A DNA stretch of 64,000 nucleotides from Dipteris shenzhenensis (GCA_047967505.1 CM106540.1); one strand, 5' to 3'. Positions 42,561 to 53,710 are shown, counted from the stretch's first letter. Notes: a model not told the origin generated them from the sequence alone. Numbers and translations: made by a program.

Positions 42561-45255
42561 AATAGAATTGGTCATAGAGGCTGCGTAATCTAAATTATAC
42601 ACGAGAATGGTGGGTAGGAAAAGGTGATAGGCCTAATGAAGATATGTTTCTTAATCTCAGGAAAAAATAGGCACAGGAAACTATTGAGTCTTTTCGACAC
42701 AAGGACCACTTAATCCAAGACCCAGAAGAGATTGGGAAAATCGTCGCAGATCATTTCCAGAGCATACTTGGGGGTCGAGAGATCCTCACCACTGAGAATA
42801 GCAGAGCTAGAGAAAAGTGTCATCTGGTCAAGAAGAAGATGGTGCAAAGTTTCTAATCCATCTTTTTGGATAGGGAATTCTCCCTGGAGGAACTAAAAGG
42901 TGCTGTCAATTCTATGGCAAAAGGCAAAACCCCTGGCGAGGATGGCCTCCCAATTGAATTCTATCAAATGATTTGGGATATAGTTGGTCCATGTCTTCCT
43001 CTTCTCTGGCAAGAATCTAAAACAAAGGGCTTCCTGGATCCAAGGATCAACACAGGCATGGTGTAACTTAACTCCAAAGGTGGACCCAAAGAGGTTTAAA
43101 GAACTGGAGGCCATTAACTATGCTTAATACTAGCTACAACATTTTGCTAAAGCATTAGGTATCAAACTCAAATTCAAAATGAAAGTTTGGATAAGGGAAG
43201 AACAGAAGGGATTCATTCAAGGTAGGCACATTCTAAAGGCAATTTTGACCCTATGGGAAGGCCTAGAACATGCAAATGAGATGGACCAGGACATCTATTT
43301 TTTAAATATTAACTTTGACAAAGCTTATGATAGAATGGAATGGGGCTTTGTAACATGGGAGCAAGTCCAGGTTTTATACCTTTTGTAGATATTCTCCTCT
43401 GCTAGGCTAGAGCTATAAGGTGGAGATAAATGGGACAATCTCCCCCTCATCTTCCCTTAAAAGATCCATCGGTCAGGGGTACCTATTAGCCCCACTCCTT
43501 TTTGCCATAGCGGCCAATTCTCTAGGGTGGCTTATCAAGGATGAAGAAGACAATGGGAACATCAGAGGGATTTAGGTCAATAATGGGATGCAAATAGTTT
43601 GCCAATAGTTTGTTGATGACACAAACCTCACCCCGCATAATGATGACAAATTGGTTGAAAGCATCCTAAAGTGTTTGAACATTTTTTGCACAGCTTCGGG
43701 ATCCAGAATCAATCATGAAAAAATAGGAGTCTTTGGCACTAAGTCTTCTCCCCCTTAGACTATCCTTGACAAGGGATGTAAGGTCCTTAAACAGGGAGAG
43801 GTTTTCTGACTTCTCGGGACTCCCATGGGCTTTAGCTGTTCAAACAAGGGAAGGCGGGATTGGGTCATGGATAGATTAAGAGACAAAATCAATAGGTGGC
43901 AAGGCCTTCAACTGTCCCTAGCTAGGAGGAAATTAGCCATCAATCACCACATCTACCCTTCCACCTTGTATTTTATAGCGTGCTCATTCCCATCAAAGAA
44001 GCATCTCAACCAGCTTAATAGGCTTTTCCATACCTTCCTATTGGGAGGCTCCCTTGATCAGAATAAAAGCTCTAAGGTAAGATGGAACTTTTGTACACTG
44101 CCCAAATCTGAAGGGGGGCCAGGAGTGGTGGATATTGAAAAATCCTCAGTGCACTTTATGGTGCAAGGGTTCCTAAAAGCCTATCAAGAGCCGAATCAGT
44201 GTGGGCTACTTTGATTTTAAATAATCTAGAGAATGTCAAACTAGACTAGTGTAGACATTGGAAGGATCTACCCACCACAGGTTCCATCCTTTGTGGTCAA
44301 GAACCTTGCATAGCGAAAGGCTCTAAATTATGGAAAGGTATGTGGAGAGTCTGGGAAGTTTTGAGACCGTATATCAAGTTGAGGGATTTTCAAGAAAAAT
44401 AGGCACTTTCAGCAAGCAAGATTCGATTTGGTTTTCTATTATTTACAGTTTGAACCCACTAAGAGAAGACCATATTAAACCAACCATCAGACGAAATAAG
44501 AGAGAGATCAAAGTCTGGGGCGATTTGTGGGATCGTAGTCAAGGCAAATGGTATGATGATGAGACTCTCCTGCACAGGTTCAAAGTAACCAGATTTGACT
44601 TTTCCTTAATCAAAGAACATCGAGGGCTATGGGCTAGAGAACATTAAGGAACATCAGGGGCTATGGGCTAGAGACAACCTTCTATGACTAGGCGAGCGCC
44701 TCCCCCCTGCTATGATAGAATTCAGGTGGTTGGGTCAGTTAAACCTAACACCTGTGCCCTTGATCCACGAGGACCAAGAAGAGATGATCACTCACCTCAA
44801 CAAATTATGGTTCAAGAGAGATGTTGAGAGGCTGTGGGTCTAAAGGTTTGCAAAAGTCTGGGACTGCAACGTTCCTGAGAAACAATCTTGTCTTCTTTTG
44901 GCTTATTCTTCATAGGGAGGTATGGACGGCCTCCAGGGCCAAGAAGGTTGGTCACAAAAACGGATGGTGTAAGAGGTGTAACAAAGTGCGGGAGGATGTT
45001 TCACATCTTTTCCTCAATTGTGTGCATTCTAGGGAACTTTGGGATCTGGTTCAGAGATGTCTTGCTCCTTTTCCTTTTAGTTATCCTGCTCAATCATACT
45101 CCAAACAAGGCCCCACATAATTGGAACATCATCAAAAGCTCAATTCTTTGGTCAATATGGACACAAAGATGTAATATGCCCTTTAACAATGTTTTAATGG
45201 ATACTAAAATTTTAGTTGAAACCTTATGCTTGATGTCAGGTATGAAGGGATAATG
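42561..45255 (+). pseudogene. LINE-E ORF2, reverse transcriptase and C-terminal zinc region
   Basis: Blocks in order: WWVGK near 42613; FSLEELKGAVNSMAKGKTPGEDGLPIEFYQ (42870-42970); GFIQGRHILKAIL; INFDKAYDRMEWGFV (motif A, about 43310); LLAPLLFAIAANSLGWL (motif B, about 43485); and QFVDDTNLT (motif C, about 43605-43630). The thumb and linker follow (GFSCSNKGRRDWVMDRLRDKINRW; KVRWNFCTLPKSEGGPGVVDI). A zf-RVT region (WCKRCNKVREDVSHLFLNCVHSRELW) lies at about 44965-45040. Stops and frameshifts are frequent, but the domain order is complete. Confidence 0.85.
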
Positions 45256-45885
45256 TGCAGAAGATTGGTCAACTCCACAACCAAATCCAGGAGTACCTGG
45301 TTGTAGATGAGAAACTCGCCAATGAAGAGACAGTTCTACTAGATCAAGTTCTAGCCTTGGCAGAGTTGCTAGCAGCAAAAAAAGAAGAACTTAATTAGCA
45401 TAGCCACACCTCCAGCCCCCGCTCCCATCTGGCCTTGCCTTTAATTTCCTTGATGCCCCCTCTTCTGCACCAGTTTCTTCTTTGGGACTCTGTTACCTCC
45501 CATCAATATTTTACTCCTATGGTCACTCAAGTGGTTACCCCTCCTTATTCCTGCCCCTTCAAGAGACTGGTCTCACATGCTAACCCCCGTCCAATGCCTC
45601 ATACAAAGTCTACAAGGAGACACAGTTGAGACAGAAGATTTTTGGAATATCTGTGCAATCCCTCACTCTTCTTCCAATGCCTATTGTTCCTATTCCTATT
45701 GTGGCCTTCTTTGATCCACTATTGATTATCCCAAAAGATGAAGTCTTGTGATGATCAATCGAGTTGTGTAGTTTTGCAGGACTATGTGAAGATCTTGTTT
45801 TGATTTGTTGTGTTTGTTAAAAGTTCTCCAAAACAGTTGTATATATTTGACTTTTAGCAATAAACCCTCATTTTAAAAAAAAAAA
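45256..45885 (+). other. LINE-E 3' UTR and poly-A tail
   Basis: Non-coding sequence after ORF2, with a C-rich part at 45415-45620. It ends in AATAAA (45859-45864) and A11 (45875-45885). Confidence 0.8.
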
Positions 45886-47020
45886 CTAGTCTTGCTTTGC
45901 ACCTTCAATGCTTGCATCGGGATTGTACTTCACTTTGTAAACCTATTTGTCTACTATGAACTTCTTTCCTGGTGGAAGGTTGTATAATTCCCAAGTATTG
46001 TTCTTGTACAAATCTTCCATTTCTTCATTCATAGTAGTTTGCCATTCTGGCTTGTCAACTACGTCTTTGATCTCTTGTTTATTTGATGTCTTCCATTCTG
46101 ATATTTTATCAAAGATTACATCTCTAGAGATATTGACCTTTTAAGTGATGGGATCATACAGCTTGTATGCTTTGCTTTTTTCACTGTAGCCAACCATGAT
46201 GCATTTATGTGACTTGGCATCCAATTTTCTACAATGATCGTCATGTATGTGGGCATATGTTATGCAACCAAATACGTGGAGATGACCAATGCATGGCTTG
46301 TGTCTAGTGAATGCTTCATAAGGTGTCATACCCTGAATCAATTTGGTCAAAAGCCCATTAAGTAAGTAGTTTGCATTGGCAATTGCTTATACCCAATATT
46401 GATTCAAAAGATGCTTCTCACTTAGCATTGCTCTAGCACTATCTACTAAAGTACTATTTGTCCATTCAGCTCTTGCATTCTGCTGAGGAGTATCTACACA
46501 AGTGAATTGTCTTTGAATGTTGTTACTTCTACAAAAGTTCATGAATGCTTATGACATGTATTCACCTCGTTTGTCTAATCTCATGACTTTTAACTTTTTG
46601 AATGTTTGGTTTTCAACTATGGCTTTGAATTCTTAAAATTTGGAAAAGACTTCAGATTTTTCTTTTAGAAAGTAGACCCAACAATATCTAATGTAGTTGT
46701 TAATAAAAGTCAAGTAGTAAAGTGAACCATTGATGCTACGGGTCTGGGCATAACCCCATACATCTGTATATATCAAATCAAGAATACATCTAGCTCAAGA
46801 GGTGCTTCTACCAAAATTGGTTCACTTTTCTTTACCAAAGCAACATGCTTTGCAAACTTTTCCAAGAAACTAGAGTTTTAAAATTCCTATTGCCATATTC
46901 TGATTTCTGAGCTCTATTAAGCTTTTGTAATTGACATGTCCATATCTCTTATGCCATATTGCAGAAAGTGGCATCTGTTGTAGTTGAGTTGACATGGCAT
47001 GAAAATTTGGTATTGAAGCT
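45886..47020 (-). pseudogene. Copia B, middle part: integrase, linker, reverse-transcriptase entry
   Basis: The minus strand resumes copia B. GAG-pre-integrase and integrase core lie at about 47000-46400 in broken frames. Integrase C-terminal is at 46350-46141 (LIQGMTPYEAFTRHKPCIGHLHVFGC, KCIMVGYSEKSKAYKLYDP). The reverse-transcriptase entry is at about 46060-45890 (WQTTMNEEMEDLYKNNTWEL-like, VKYNPDASI). It is interrupted on the right at 47020/51368 by copia C. Confidence 0.83.
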
Positions 47021-47661
47021 TGTTAAATTACATAGCGTAGTAGAACAAAAACTGAGCAAAGAATAGAGAGTACACAGCAAACTGGAGATGAAAAAAAATT
47101 CCTTCAATACTGATGTAGTACAGATGATGGCTCTATCCACCCCTGCGCTCCCACAGTGGAGCTTAGATGGCGATCTAGACAAATATTAGGTGAAGAGCTA
47201 CTCGCTGGAAGATCTGACTTGATCTGAACTGATTTGATATAATGGACTGAGGAGGTCGCCTCTTTATAGGTATGAGGGGGGTAGTCAGATCAACATAGTC
47301 GATGGAATCGACCAATCAACCTAGTCGGTGGAGCCGACTAGTCAACCTAGTCAGTGGAATCGACTAGTCATCCATGAAATATTCAAGGAATATTCTCTAT
47401 ACCATAGCCTCGGGGGCTCCCGCCCCCGAACCCCCACCACAGGGACCGCCCAACTGGCCCCCAAGACCCAACAAGAATAAGGGGCTCACATACAATCACC
47501 TTTCTACCATCAACGGTCTCAATTGATAGACCTCATCTAACATGCAAGTCAGGATCCATCCAATGTCTCGAGCTCATTCTCCTCATATGGGGGCCTTACA
47601 ACTTGAGTACCTTGGACCACTGGTGGTTACCAGAAGGGTGGGGCATTGAGCATATCTAACA
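47021..47661 (-). repeat. 3' LTR of copia C
   Basis: 641 bp, TG...CA ends, direct repeat of 50713-51367 with scattered substitutions and small indels. On the minus strand it has TATAAAGAGG at about 47261-47270 and, just upstream, three 26-bp inverted-repeat units (47296-47373). A C/G-rich patch lies at about 47411-47460. Confidence 0.94.
47296..47373 (-). promoter_or_regulatory. Three 26-bp units with inverted repeats upstream of the copia C TATA box
   Basis: Units at 47296-47321, 47322-47347 and 47348-47373, consensus TAGTCGGTGGARCCGACTAG then TCAACC. Each contains TAGTCGG...CCGACTA, an inverted repeat around TGGAG. The same trio is in the other LTR (50989-51066). They lie about 25-100 bases upstream of TATAAAGAGG in the element's sense, the place for U3 enhancer or operator-like sites. 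The regulatory role is inference. Confidence 0.55.
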
Positions 47662-47670
47662 CCCCCCCTC
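47662..47670 (-). other. Polypurine tract of copia C
   Basis: The minus strand reads GAGGGGGGG directly before the TGTTAG start of the 3' LTR. Confidence 0.85.
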
Positions 47671-47690
47671 AATGTCCACCCATAGGTGAA

Positions 47691-48333
47691 CTACCTTCTC
47701 GGCCCAATGTCGAGTCTCTGAAGATGACCCTGAAGCTGATCCTTCCTGAGTGCCTTGGTGAAGATATCTACTCCATTTTGTTGTGTTGGGCAATAGACCA
47801 ATTTTGCTATCGTGTCCTCGATCAAATCACACACATAGTGATACTTAATCTCTATATGTTTTGTGCGTGCATGAAACACTAGCTTTTTAGCAATGGCCAT
47901 GCAAGTTTGATTGTTGCACCTCAGCACAGTTGCCTCATTCTCTTGCACTCCCATGTGCCATAAGATCCTCCTCAACCACACTACTTCACAAGTAGCAAAA
48001 CATGCTGCCTTCTTGTACTCAGCCTCGGTAGAAAACAATGCCACTATTGGTTGTTTCTTACTAATCCAAGAGAAGATACTTGAACCTAAAGAGAAACAAT
48101 ATCCAGAAACTGATTTCCTGGAATCAACATCTCAAGGCCAATCTGAGTCACAATGACCAGCCAAGGAAGTGCCTATACCATAGGTGATGCCATAATCAAG
48201 TGCCCTTCACATACCTAAGCACCTGCATCCCTGCATTCCAATGATTCTCCTAGAACTTATTGGAGAACCTACTCAAAACACCAACAGCAAAACTAATGTC
48301 TGGTCTGGTGTTGCACAGATAGATGAGACTGCC
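47691..48333 (-). pseudogene. Copia C RNase H and connection region
   Basis: IGSLIYLCNTRPDISFAVGVLSRFSNKF (48333-48250) is the connection block. ORF 48044-47691 has FSTEAEYKKAACFATCEVVWLRRIL with the catalytic Glu region, NNQTCMAIAKKLVFHARTKHIEIKYHYV, and ends CPTQQNGVDIFTKALRKDQL. The part between (48250-48044) is in a different frame. Confidence 0.83.
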
Positions 48334-48914
48334 AATGCCCATAGCAACCCTGTTAAGAGGGAACCCCATCCTTTGGAGAGACCTCTCTAATTGGATGAAT
48401 AGACAAATGGTCACCCCAGAAGAAATGGCCACTGAGGGTAGTCAAAGTCCCCATCAAAGAGCTGAATTTGCTGAAGATACTAGTCAACAAAGTGAGCCAA
48501 TATTTTGAGAGTGATGGCACGAATGCTATGATTCCAATCTCCTACCAAATAAGAAGGCCATGACAATATCGGGTGGTGGAGTTTTCTCTCATTTTTGGTT
48601 CTTTCCCTACCTTTTTGGAGTATAGCGAGTCAACTCCTAAAGTTGCCACCTAAATTTGCTTGGAAGGAGTGAGAAAAATAGGTGTTCTATCATTTTCGGC
48701 TCTTTCTCTACCTTTTTGGACTATATAGAGTCAACTCCAGAAGAAGGAACATATACTTTCTAGGTCATGAAGTGATTTCACCTTGAAAGTTTTGTCTGTA
48801 TCAAGTAGATACGTTTTTGTATCACACTTTCTCTATATGTTTGTTACAAAAGACAGGGAAGAGGGAGAGATTGAGGTAGATGATATTTAAAACTACAAGA
48901 CTATCTTTGACATC
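48334..48914. other. 581-bp foreign segment inside copia C
   Basis: The copia codons for KKLV end at 48915 and those for GSLIYL resume at 48333; in other copia elements they are adjacent. The inserted 581 bp shares three bases (CAA) with the target at both sides. It contains a ~55-bp direct repeat (GGYTCTTTCYCTACCTTTTTGGA through GTCAACTCC at about 48595 and 48701). No open frame with a recognised motif. Confidence 0.7.
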
Positions 48915-49340
48915 AACCAACTTCTTGTACCTCCTGATGTCTGCAGGTGGTGAGGCATCCTCCATAGACAGCCTCGCATTTACCTCCATAGGTGTAGCTA
49001 TCTCCTTGCACTCAAACATACCAAATGCCTTCAAGATCTCCCTTGCATATTTATGCTAAGAGATGAAGATCTTGCCTGGCTCTTGCTAGACTTCAATCCC
49101 CAAACAGTAGTGCATTAAGCCTAAGTTTGTCATCTCAAACTCAGTGCTCAATGCCTTTCTTATCTGCTGGATCATGTCTTCATAGTCACCTATAATAAGG
49201 AGATCATCCACATATAGAACAATAATAGCAGATTTTCCACCTTTCCTATACACATACAAGTTAGCATCTGAGGCACATCTTTTGAAGTTTATTTATGAAA
49301 AAATTTGTCTATTTGTTGGTACCATGCTCTTGGGGCTATT
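48915..49340 (-). pseudogene. Copia C reverse transcriptase, second half
   Basis: Minus-strand reading: PRAWYQQIDKFF; ANLYVYRKGGKSAIIVLYVDDLLIIGDYEDM (motif C, about 49260-49185); ALSTEFEMTNLGLMHYCLGIEV; FISQHKYAREILKAFGMFECKEIATPM; and IRRYKKLV up to the foreign segment. Frameshifts at about 49340 and 49280. Confidence 0.83.
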
Positions 49341-49754
49341 TCAGCCCTCGTACAAAGCCTTCTTGAGCTTACATACCTTGTTCTCAGAATGGGGGGCCTC
49401 AAACCCTGGTGGCTGAGCCATGTACACATCCTCCTTGAGGTCACCATTCAAGAATGTTGATTTAACATCCATTTGATAAACTAGCCACTTTTTATGAGTA
49501 GCCACTAATAGTACTGTGCGAATAGTGGTCATTCTGGCAGTCGAAGCAAAAGATTCCTAAAAATTGAATCCTTTAACCTGCAAAAATCCTTGTGCAACCA
49601 ATCTGGCTTTATACTTTTCCAAAGTCCCATCAGCCTTGTACTTTACCTTCCAAACCCACTTGGCGCCAATAACCATTCTGTTAGGTGGTCGATCTATCAG
49701 CTCCCAAGTTTCATTCTTCATGATGCTGTCATATTCTACTTGCATAGCTTGCAT
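49341..49754 (-). pseudogene. Copia C reverse transcriptase, first half
   Basis: QVEYDSIMKNETWELIDRPP, WVWKVKYKADGTLEKYKARL and VAQGFLQ (49754-49570) form the entry block. VYQMDVKSTFLNGDLKEDVYMAQPPGFE (about 49475-49390) is motif A with its catalytic Asp. KKALYEG ends in a frameshift before QAPRAWY. Confidence 0.83.
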
Positions 49755-50700
49755 AGCATTTTTCCAATCTCAGTCTGCCAGTGCTTCCTCCAAACTCACA
49801 GGCTCCTTTACTTCTGCAATAATCTCAGCCATCAAGGCCATATTGACTATGTGAGCAGAAGCCCTCCTTTGCTCCTCGATTCTCTGAGACTGCCTTGGTC
49901 CATCTGCAAGCTGCTCAACAAACATAGGCATCTGGTTATCATGGTCATAGAGCTGCCTTACCCATCGCAACAATGGCTTTTTCGATGGTGTAACAACAGG
50001 TTGGTGACTTATACCTTCAGCATCTGATATTTTCTCGTCCTTTATAGCTCCTAGGACAGGTCCATAGTGAATTACCTCTTCACTTGATGATAATGTGGAA
50101 GAGCTCTTCTCTGCCTCCATTGCATGTGGCTACTCCTTGAACACCATATTGCAGCTCGCTATGATCTTCTTTGCCTCTTAGTCATACAACTTATAAGCTT
50201 TCTTCTCATTACAATAGCCTAAGAAGATACATTTGGTGCTTTTTGGTTGTAGCTTGTTTCTCTTCTTGTCTAGTACATACACATAGCATTCACACCCAAA
50301 CATTCTGAAGTGGGAGACAAATGGCTTCTTACTGCTGTAAGCCTCATGTGGTGTTTTACCTTTGAGTGCCTTTGTATAGCTACGATTAAGGATGTTAACC
50401 GCAATATTGACAGCCTTAGCCCAAAAGTGGTTTGGCAGTCCAGCAAGGTCAGTCCTCGGTATTGTCTCCAGAAGCTCATACGAATCTAGAATAGCAATAA
50501 TTTTAAATTCCACAGAGTGTAGTTCATACCATCTAGCTTGCCTTCAGTGAAGGCTGGTGGGCAAATCCTCAATGCCTATATTGTTGGTGCAGTTGGTACA
50601 GCTGCAGCTGCTGAACTTGAGCCACTTCCTATTGCCATCACTCTGTATGCTATTGAAGCCCTCGCCTCTCTTCTACTCTTTGATTCTTAGAGCCACCTAG
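49755..50700 (-). pseudogene. Copia C gag start fused to integrase end, and linker
   Basis: The reading starts MAIGSGSSSAAA at about 50640 and continues with the gag target block FTEGKLDGMNYTLW and KFKIIAILDSYELLETIP. It then goes straight on, in frame, into integrase end sequence (LAGLPNHFWAKAVNIAVNILNRS, GKTPHEAYSSKKPFVSHFRMFGCECYVYV, KCIFLGYCNEKKAYKLYD). The junction is at about 50455. The rest of gag, the zinc knuckle, the protease and the integrase core with its three acidic residues are missing. The linker (50120-49770) is Ser/Glu-rich. One stop and one frameshift lie before the fusion. Confidence 0.83.
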
Positions 50701-50712
50701 GCTCTGATACCA
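50701..50712 (-). other. Primer-binding site of copia C (initiator tRNA-Met)
   Basis: The minus strand reads TGGTATCAGAGC immediately after the 5' LTR; identical to the site in the gag-only element at 11182-11193. Confidence 0.94.
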
Positions 50713-51367
50713 TGTTAAATTACACGGTGCAGTGGAACAAAAACTGAACAAAGAATAGAGAGTACACAGCAAACTGGAGATGAAAACAAAATTCCTTCAG
50801 TACTGATGTAGTACAGATGATGGCTCCGTCCACCCGTGCACTCCCATAGTGGAGATTAGATAGCGATCTAGACAGATACTAGGTGAAGAGCTACTAGTTG
50901 GAAGATCTGATCTGATCTGAACTGATCTGATACAATGGACTGGGGAGGTCGCCTCTTTATAGCTATGAAGACAACAGTCGGATCAATGTAGTTGGTGGAA
51001 CTCACCAGTCAACCTAGTTGTTGGAGCTGACTAGTCAACCTAGTCGGTGGAACCGGCTAGTCGTCCATGGAATATTCAAGGAATATTTCCTATACCGTCG
51101 CCTCGAGGGCTCCCGCCCTTGAATCCCCTGGGACCCCCCAGCTAGGGGCCAGCTAGCCCCCAGGCCCCAGTAAGAATAAGGGGCTCCCACACAATCACCT
51201 TTCTACCATCAACGGTCTTATTGATAGACCTCATCTGACATGCAAGTCAAGATCCATCCAATATCCAAGGCTCACACATGGCTTCTCCTCATATGGGGGC
51301 CTTACAACTTGAGCACCTTGGACCACTAGTGGTTACCAAGAGGGTGGGGCATTGAGCATATCTAACA
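50713..51367 (-). repeat. 5' LTR of copia C
   Basis: 655 bp, direct repeat of 47021-47661, with TATAAAGAGG at about 50953-50962 and the 26-bp units at 50989-51066. Followed by target duplication AAGCT at 51368-51372. Confidence 0.94.
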
Positions 51368-52600
51368 AAGCTAGCATTCTGAACAAGTGTCCTTCCTTGA
51401 CTGCTTTTATTACTAGCAGGTTCTTGCTGAGCTTCAGAACATAGAGTACATCTTTCACCAATCCTTTCATACCATGGAATTAATCATAGGGACAATGCCT
51501 TTCCCTTAAACTGGATTCGGTGTGTTATCTGGCATGTAGATAACATTCTTCTATCCTTTTCATGGATTCATCTTTATGAACCACTCCTAATGCTTTGTCA
51601 TATTAGATGATGCTTTGTCATATTAGATGATGCTTTGTCATTGTTGATGTACCAAGGATCCCGATCTGCTCGATCAACTTGATAATTGCATTCCCCTTTC
51701 AAATTGCAATCAATGTCAAGATACACTGTTTCAATCTTCTGCATATCCTCACTTGCAAGAAACATATTCCCAGGCTCATCAGCATAATGAATGTGACTTG
51801 AATGTCCACCGTGAGATTTCCTCTTCCTCAAAATTTCCCTTGATTGGTGCTCGATTGACCTCCTTTCCCTTAAACTGGATTCGGTGTGTTATCTGGCATG
51901 TAGATAACATTCTTCTATCCTTTTCATGGATTCATCTTTATGAACCACTCCTAATGCTTTGTCATATTAGATGATGCTTCATTGTTGATGTACCAAGGAT
52001 CCCGATCTGCTCGATTAACTTGATAATTGCATTCCCCTTTCAAATTGCAATCAATGTCAAGATACACTGTTTCAATCTTCTGCATATCCTCACTTGCAAG
52101 AAACATATTCCCAGGCTCATCAGCATAATGAATGTGACTTGAATGTCCACCGTGAGATTTCCTCTTCCTCAAAATTTCCCTTGATTGGTGCTCGATTGAC
52201 CTCCTTGGTTGTACTGCTTCTTGTGGCAATCTCTTTCATAGTGTCCAAACTTATGATAGTAATTGCACTGAATGTTTGACATGTTGGTGGATGCATTCCC
52301 TCATCCTTGGAATCTTCCTCTATTAGATGATTTACTCTTGGTTGCTGATCCTAATGCTAATGTTGTTGAGGATGATATTGATGTTGACTTTACTGATGAC
52401 TTTGTTGTTGATGATGCCCACTTCACTAAATGTTTTTCCTCTACCTCTGCTTCTATCTGAAGCTGTGAATTCTTGATCATTGGAATGACCTTTGCATGCG
52501 TGAATGGCCTAAGTCCTGAGCTCTTCACCACATAAGACTGACTAGAGCTCTTCAAGTGTTTGAATTTACCATAGGGAGGGTCTATCAAAAAACTTAAGGA
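51368..52600 (-). pseudogene. Copia B, right part: gag end and protease, tandemly duplicated
   Basis: The minus strand reads a Ser/Thr/Lys-rich gag part (52588-52301). A zinc knuckle follows with its second Cys changed to Tyr (CNYYHKFGHYERDC, about 52270-52220), then EILRKRKSHGGHSSHIHYADEPGNMF. The protease start is DPWYINN..ASSNMTKH, where the DSGAS active site is destroyed. The segment from about 51511 to 51874 is a direct repeat of 51875 to about 52200, so the protease region occurs twice. Confidence 0.8.
51501..52205. repeat. ~364-bp tandem duplication in copia B
   Basis: CTGGATTCGGTGTGTTATCTGG starts at 51511 and 51875, and the copies are close to identical. The left copy has extra copies of a 20-bp unit (ATGATGCTTTGTCATATTAG) at about 51585-51640. 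Confidence 0.94.
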
Positions 52601-53139
52601 ACCTTGTTTTGTGGTTACAACCTATGCATAGAGGACAACAAATGCTTCACAAAGCATAGTCATGGCAATCATAAAATGGGAAAAATCAGTGTTAAAGAGT
52701 GCCTTAAAGAAGTGATGGAAGTATAAGGCACAATGGAAAAGCAATGCAAATCAGCATGAAGGGAATGGAGAGCAAGAACAATCTTGGACGGCACTCCAAA
52801 AAATATCACTAATATGTTTTCAGCCATGCAAATCTCACATAAGCCAATCAAACCAATCTAATTAGTGTCCAAACCCATTTTTGGTCTACTTAATTACATT
52901 AGAGAAATCACCATTTTCAAGATATGCACAACAAATGAGATTGCATAGAATGTTTTAGGGATCCCTTCAATTAACCCAAACTAGAGATATGGTAGCTTTA
53001 TAAGAAAGGAGATATGGTAGCTAGTCTAGAGCTATGGCGGTGACTGTGATGATTCAATCAAAGCCCTTCATGCCTCTCCACTCTTTGTTGTACTCCTCAT
53101 TCCCTCCCTCACATATTTCCCACGTGTTTGAACTCAAAA
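52601..53139. other. Non-coding stretch
   Basis: No gene or element recognised. The small open frame at 52851-52669 (minus) has no known motif. Confidence 0.35.
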
Positions 53140-53710
53140 CTTTTCTAGCCTCGGTACTTGCCACAACTCACCTATCCCTTTCCATAGTTGCCCATCCCGC
53201 TCAAATCAGTTCCCCTCAACTCACCTCCTTCTCCAACTCATCTCCTCACAACTTGCCTACCTCTCCCATGCATCTCCCTCAAGTTGGCTCCCTCTCCAAC
53301 TCACCTCCCTCAACTTGCCTCCGTCTCTAAATCATCTCCCTCACAAGTAGCCCACCCCCTCAACTCATCTCCCTCTCAATTGCACCTCACCCTCAATATA
53401 GCCACCCCCTCACCCCTAGCCTTGCCCACCCACTCACCTCTCTCCTCTCCAATGGGTCACCCCTCTCCACTCACCCTCCCCCTCTCCACTTGGCCTACCC
53501 CCTTGCTTCCCTCCTCACCTTCCTTTTGATCTTGCTCTCCCTCCCATCCAACTCGCCTCTCCCTCCCCTCCTCAACCTTTCTAGACTCTCCAAGACTCCC
53601 CGTCCCCCTCTCCACCTCTCAACTCACCTCTCTCCCTCTCTTTTATCATAGCCACTCAACCTCCCTCTCCCTCTCCCTCCCCTCAACCTCTCCACTCAAG
53701 AGATACTTCC
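53140..53710. repeat. Pyrimidine-rich low-complexity region
   Basis: C/T/A-rich on the plus strand with repeated CAACTCACCTCCCTC-like words (about 15 bases, imperfect). The Pro/Ser/Leu open frames across it follow from composition. Confidence 0.8.

Larger units (their letters stand above)
39724..45885 (+). mobile_element. LINE-E, full-length LINE inserted in copia B
   Basis: A 6.16-kb plus-strand LINE with both ORFs, an AATAAA at 45859-45864 and an 11-A tail (45875-45885). It is flanked by a 12-bp target duplication with one mismatch: TAGTCTGGCTTT (39712-39723) and TAGTCTTGCTTT (45887-45898). The flanks are the same point in copia B, the KARL codons of its reverse-transcriptase entry, so the insertion site is certain. 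ORF1 is at about 39738-41276 and ORF2 at about 41547-45255. Many stops show it is long dead. Confidence 0.93.
47021..51367 (-). mobile_element. Copia C, complete but internally deleted copia element inserted in copia B
   Basis: A 4347-bp minus-strand copia element. LTRs are at 47021-47661 and 50713-51367 (TGTTAAATTACA...ATATCTAACA). Primer site TGGTATCAGAGC is at 50701-50712 and polypurine tract GAGGGGGGG at 47662-47670. The exact target duplication is AAGCT (47016-47020 and 51368-51372). The flanks rejoin copia B sequence, as comparison with the related fragment near 20295 (GAAGCTAGCATTTTGAA) confirms. Inside, the gag start is joined directly to the integrase end; protease and the integrase core are gone. 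A 581-bp foreign segment splits the reverse-transcriptase/RNase H region. It cannot move on its own. Confidence 0.94.

Noticed and set aside
53034-53529. Pro/Ser/Leu-rich open frames of 98-113 codons
   Set aside because: They follow from the pyrimidine-rich tract and lack any motif.
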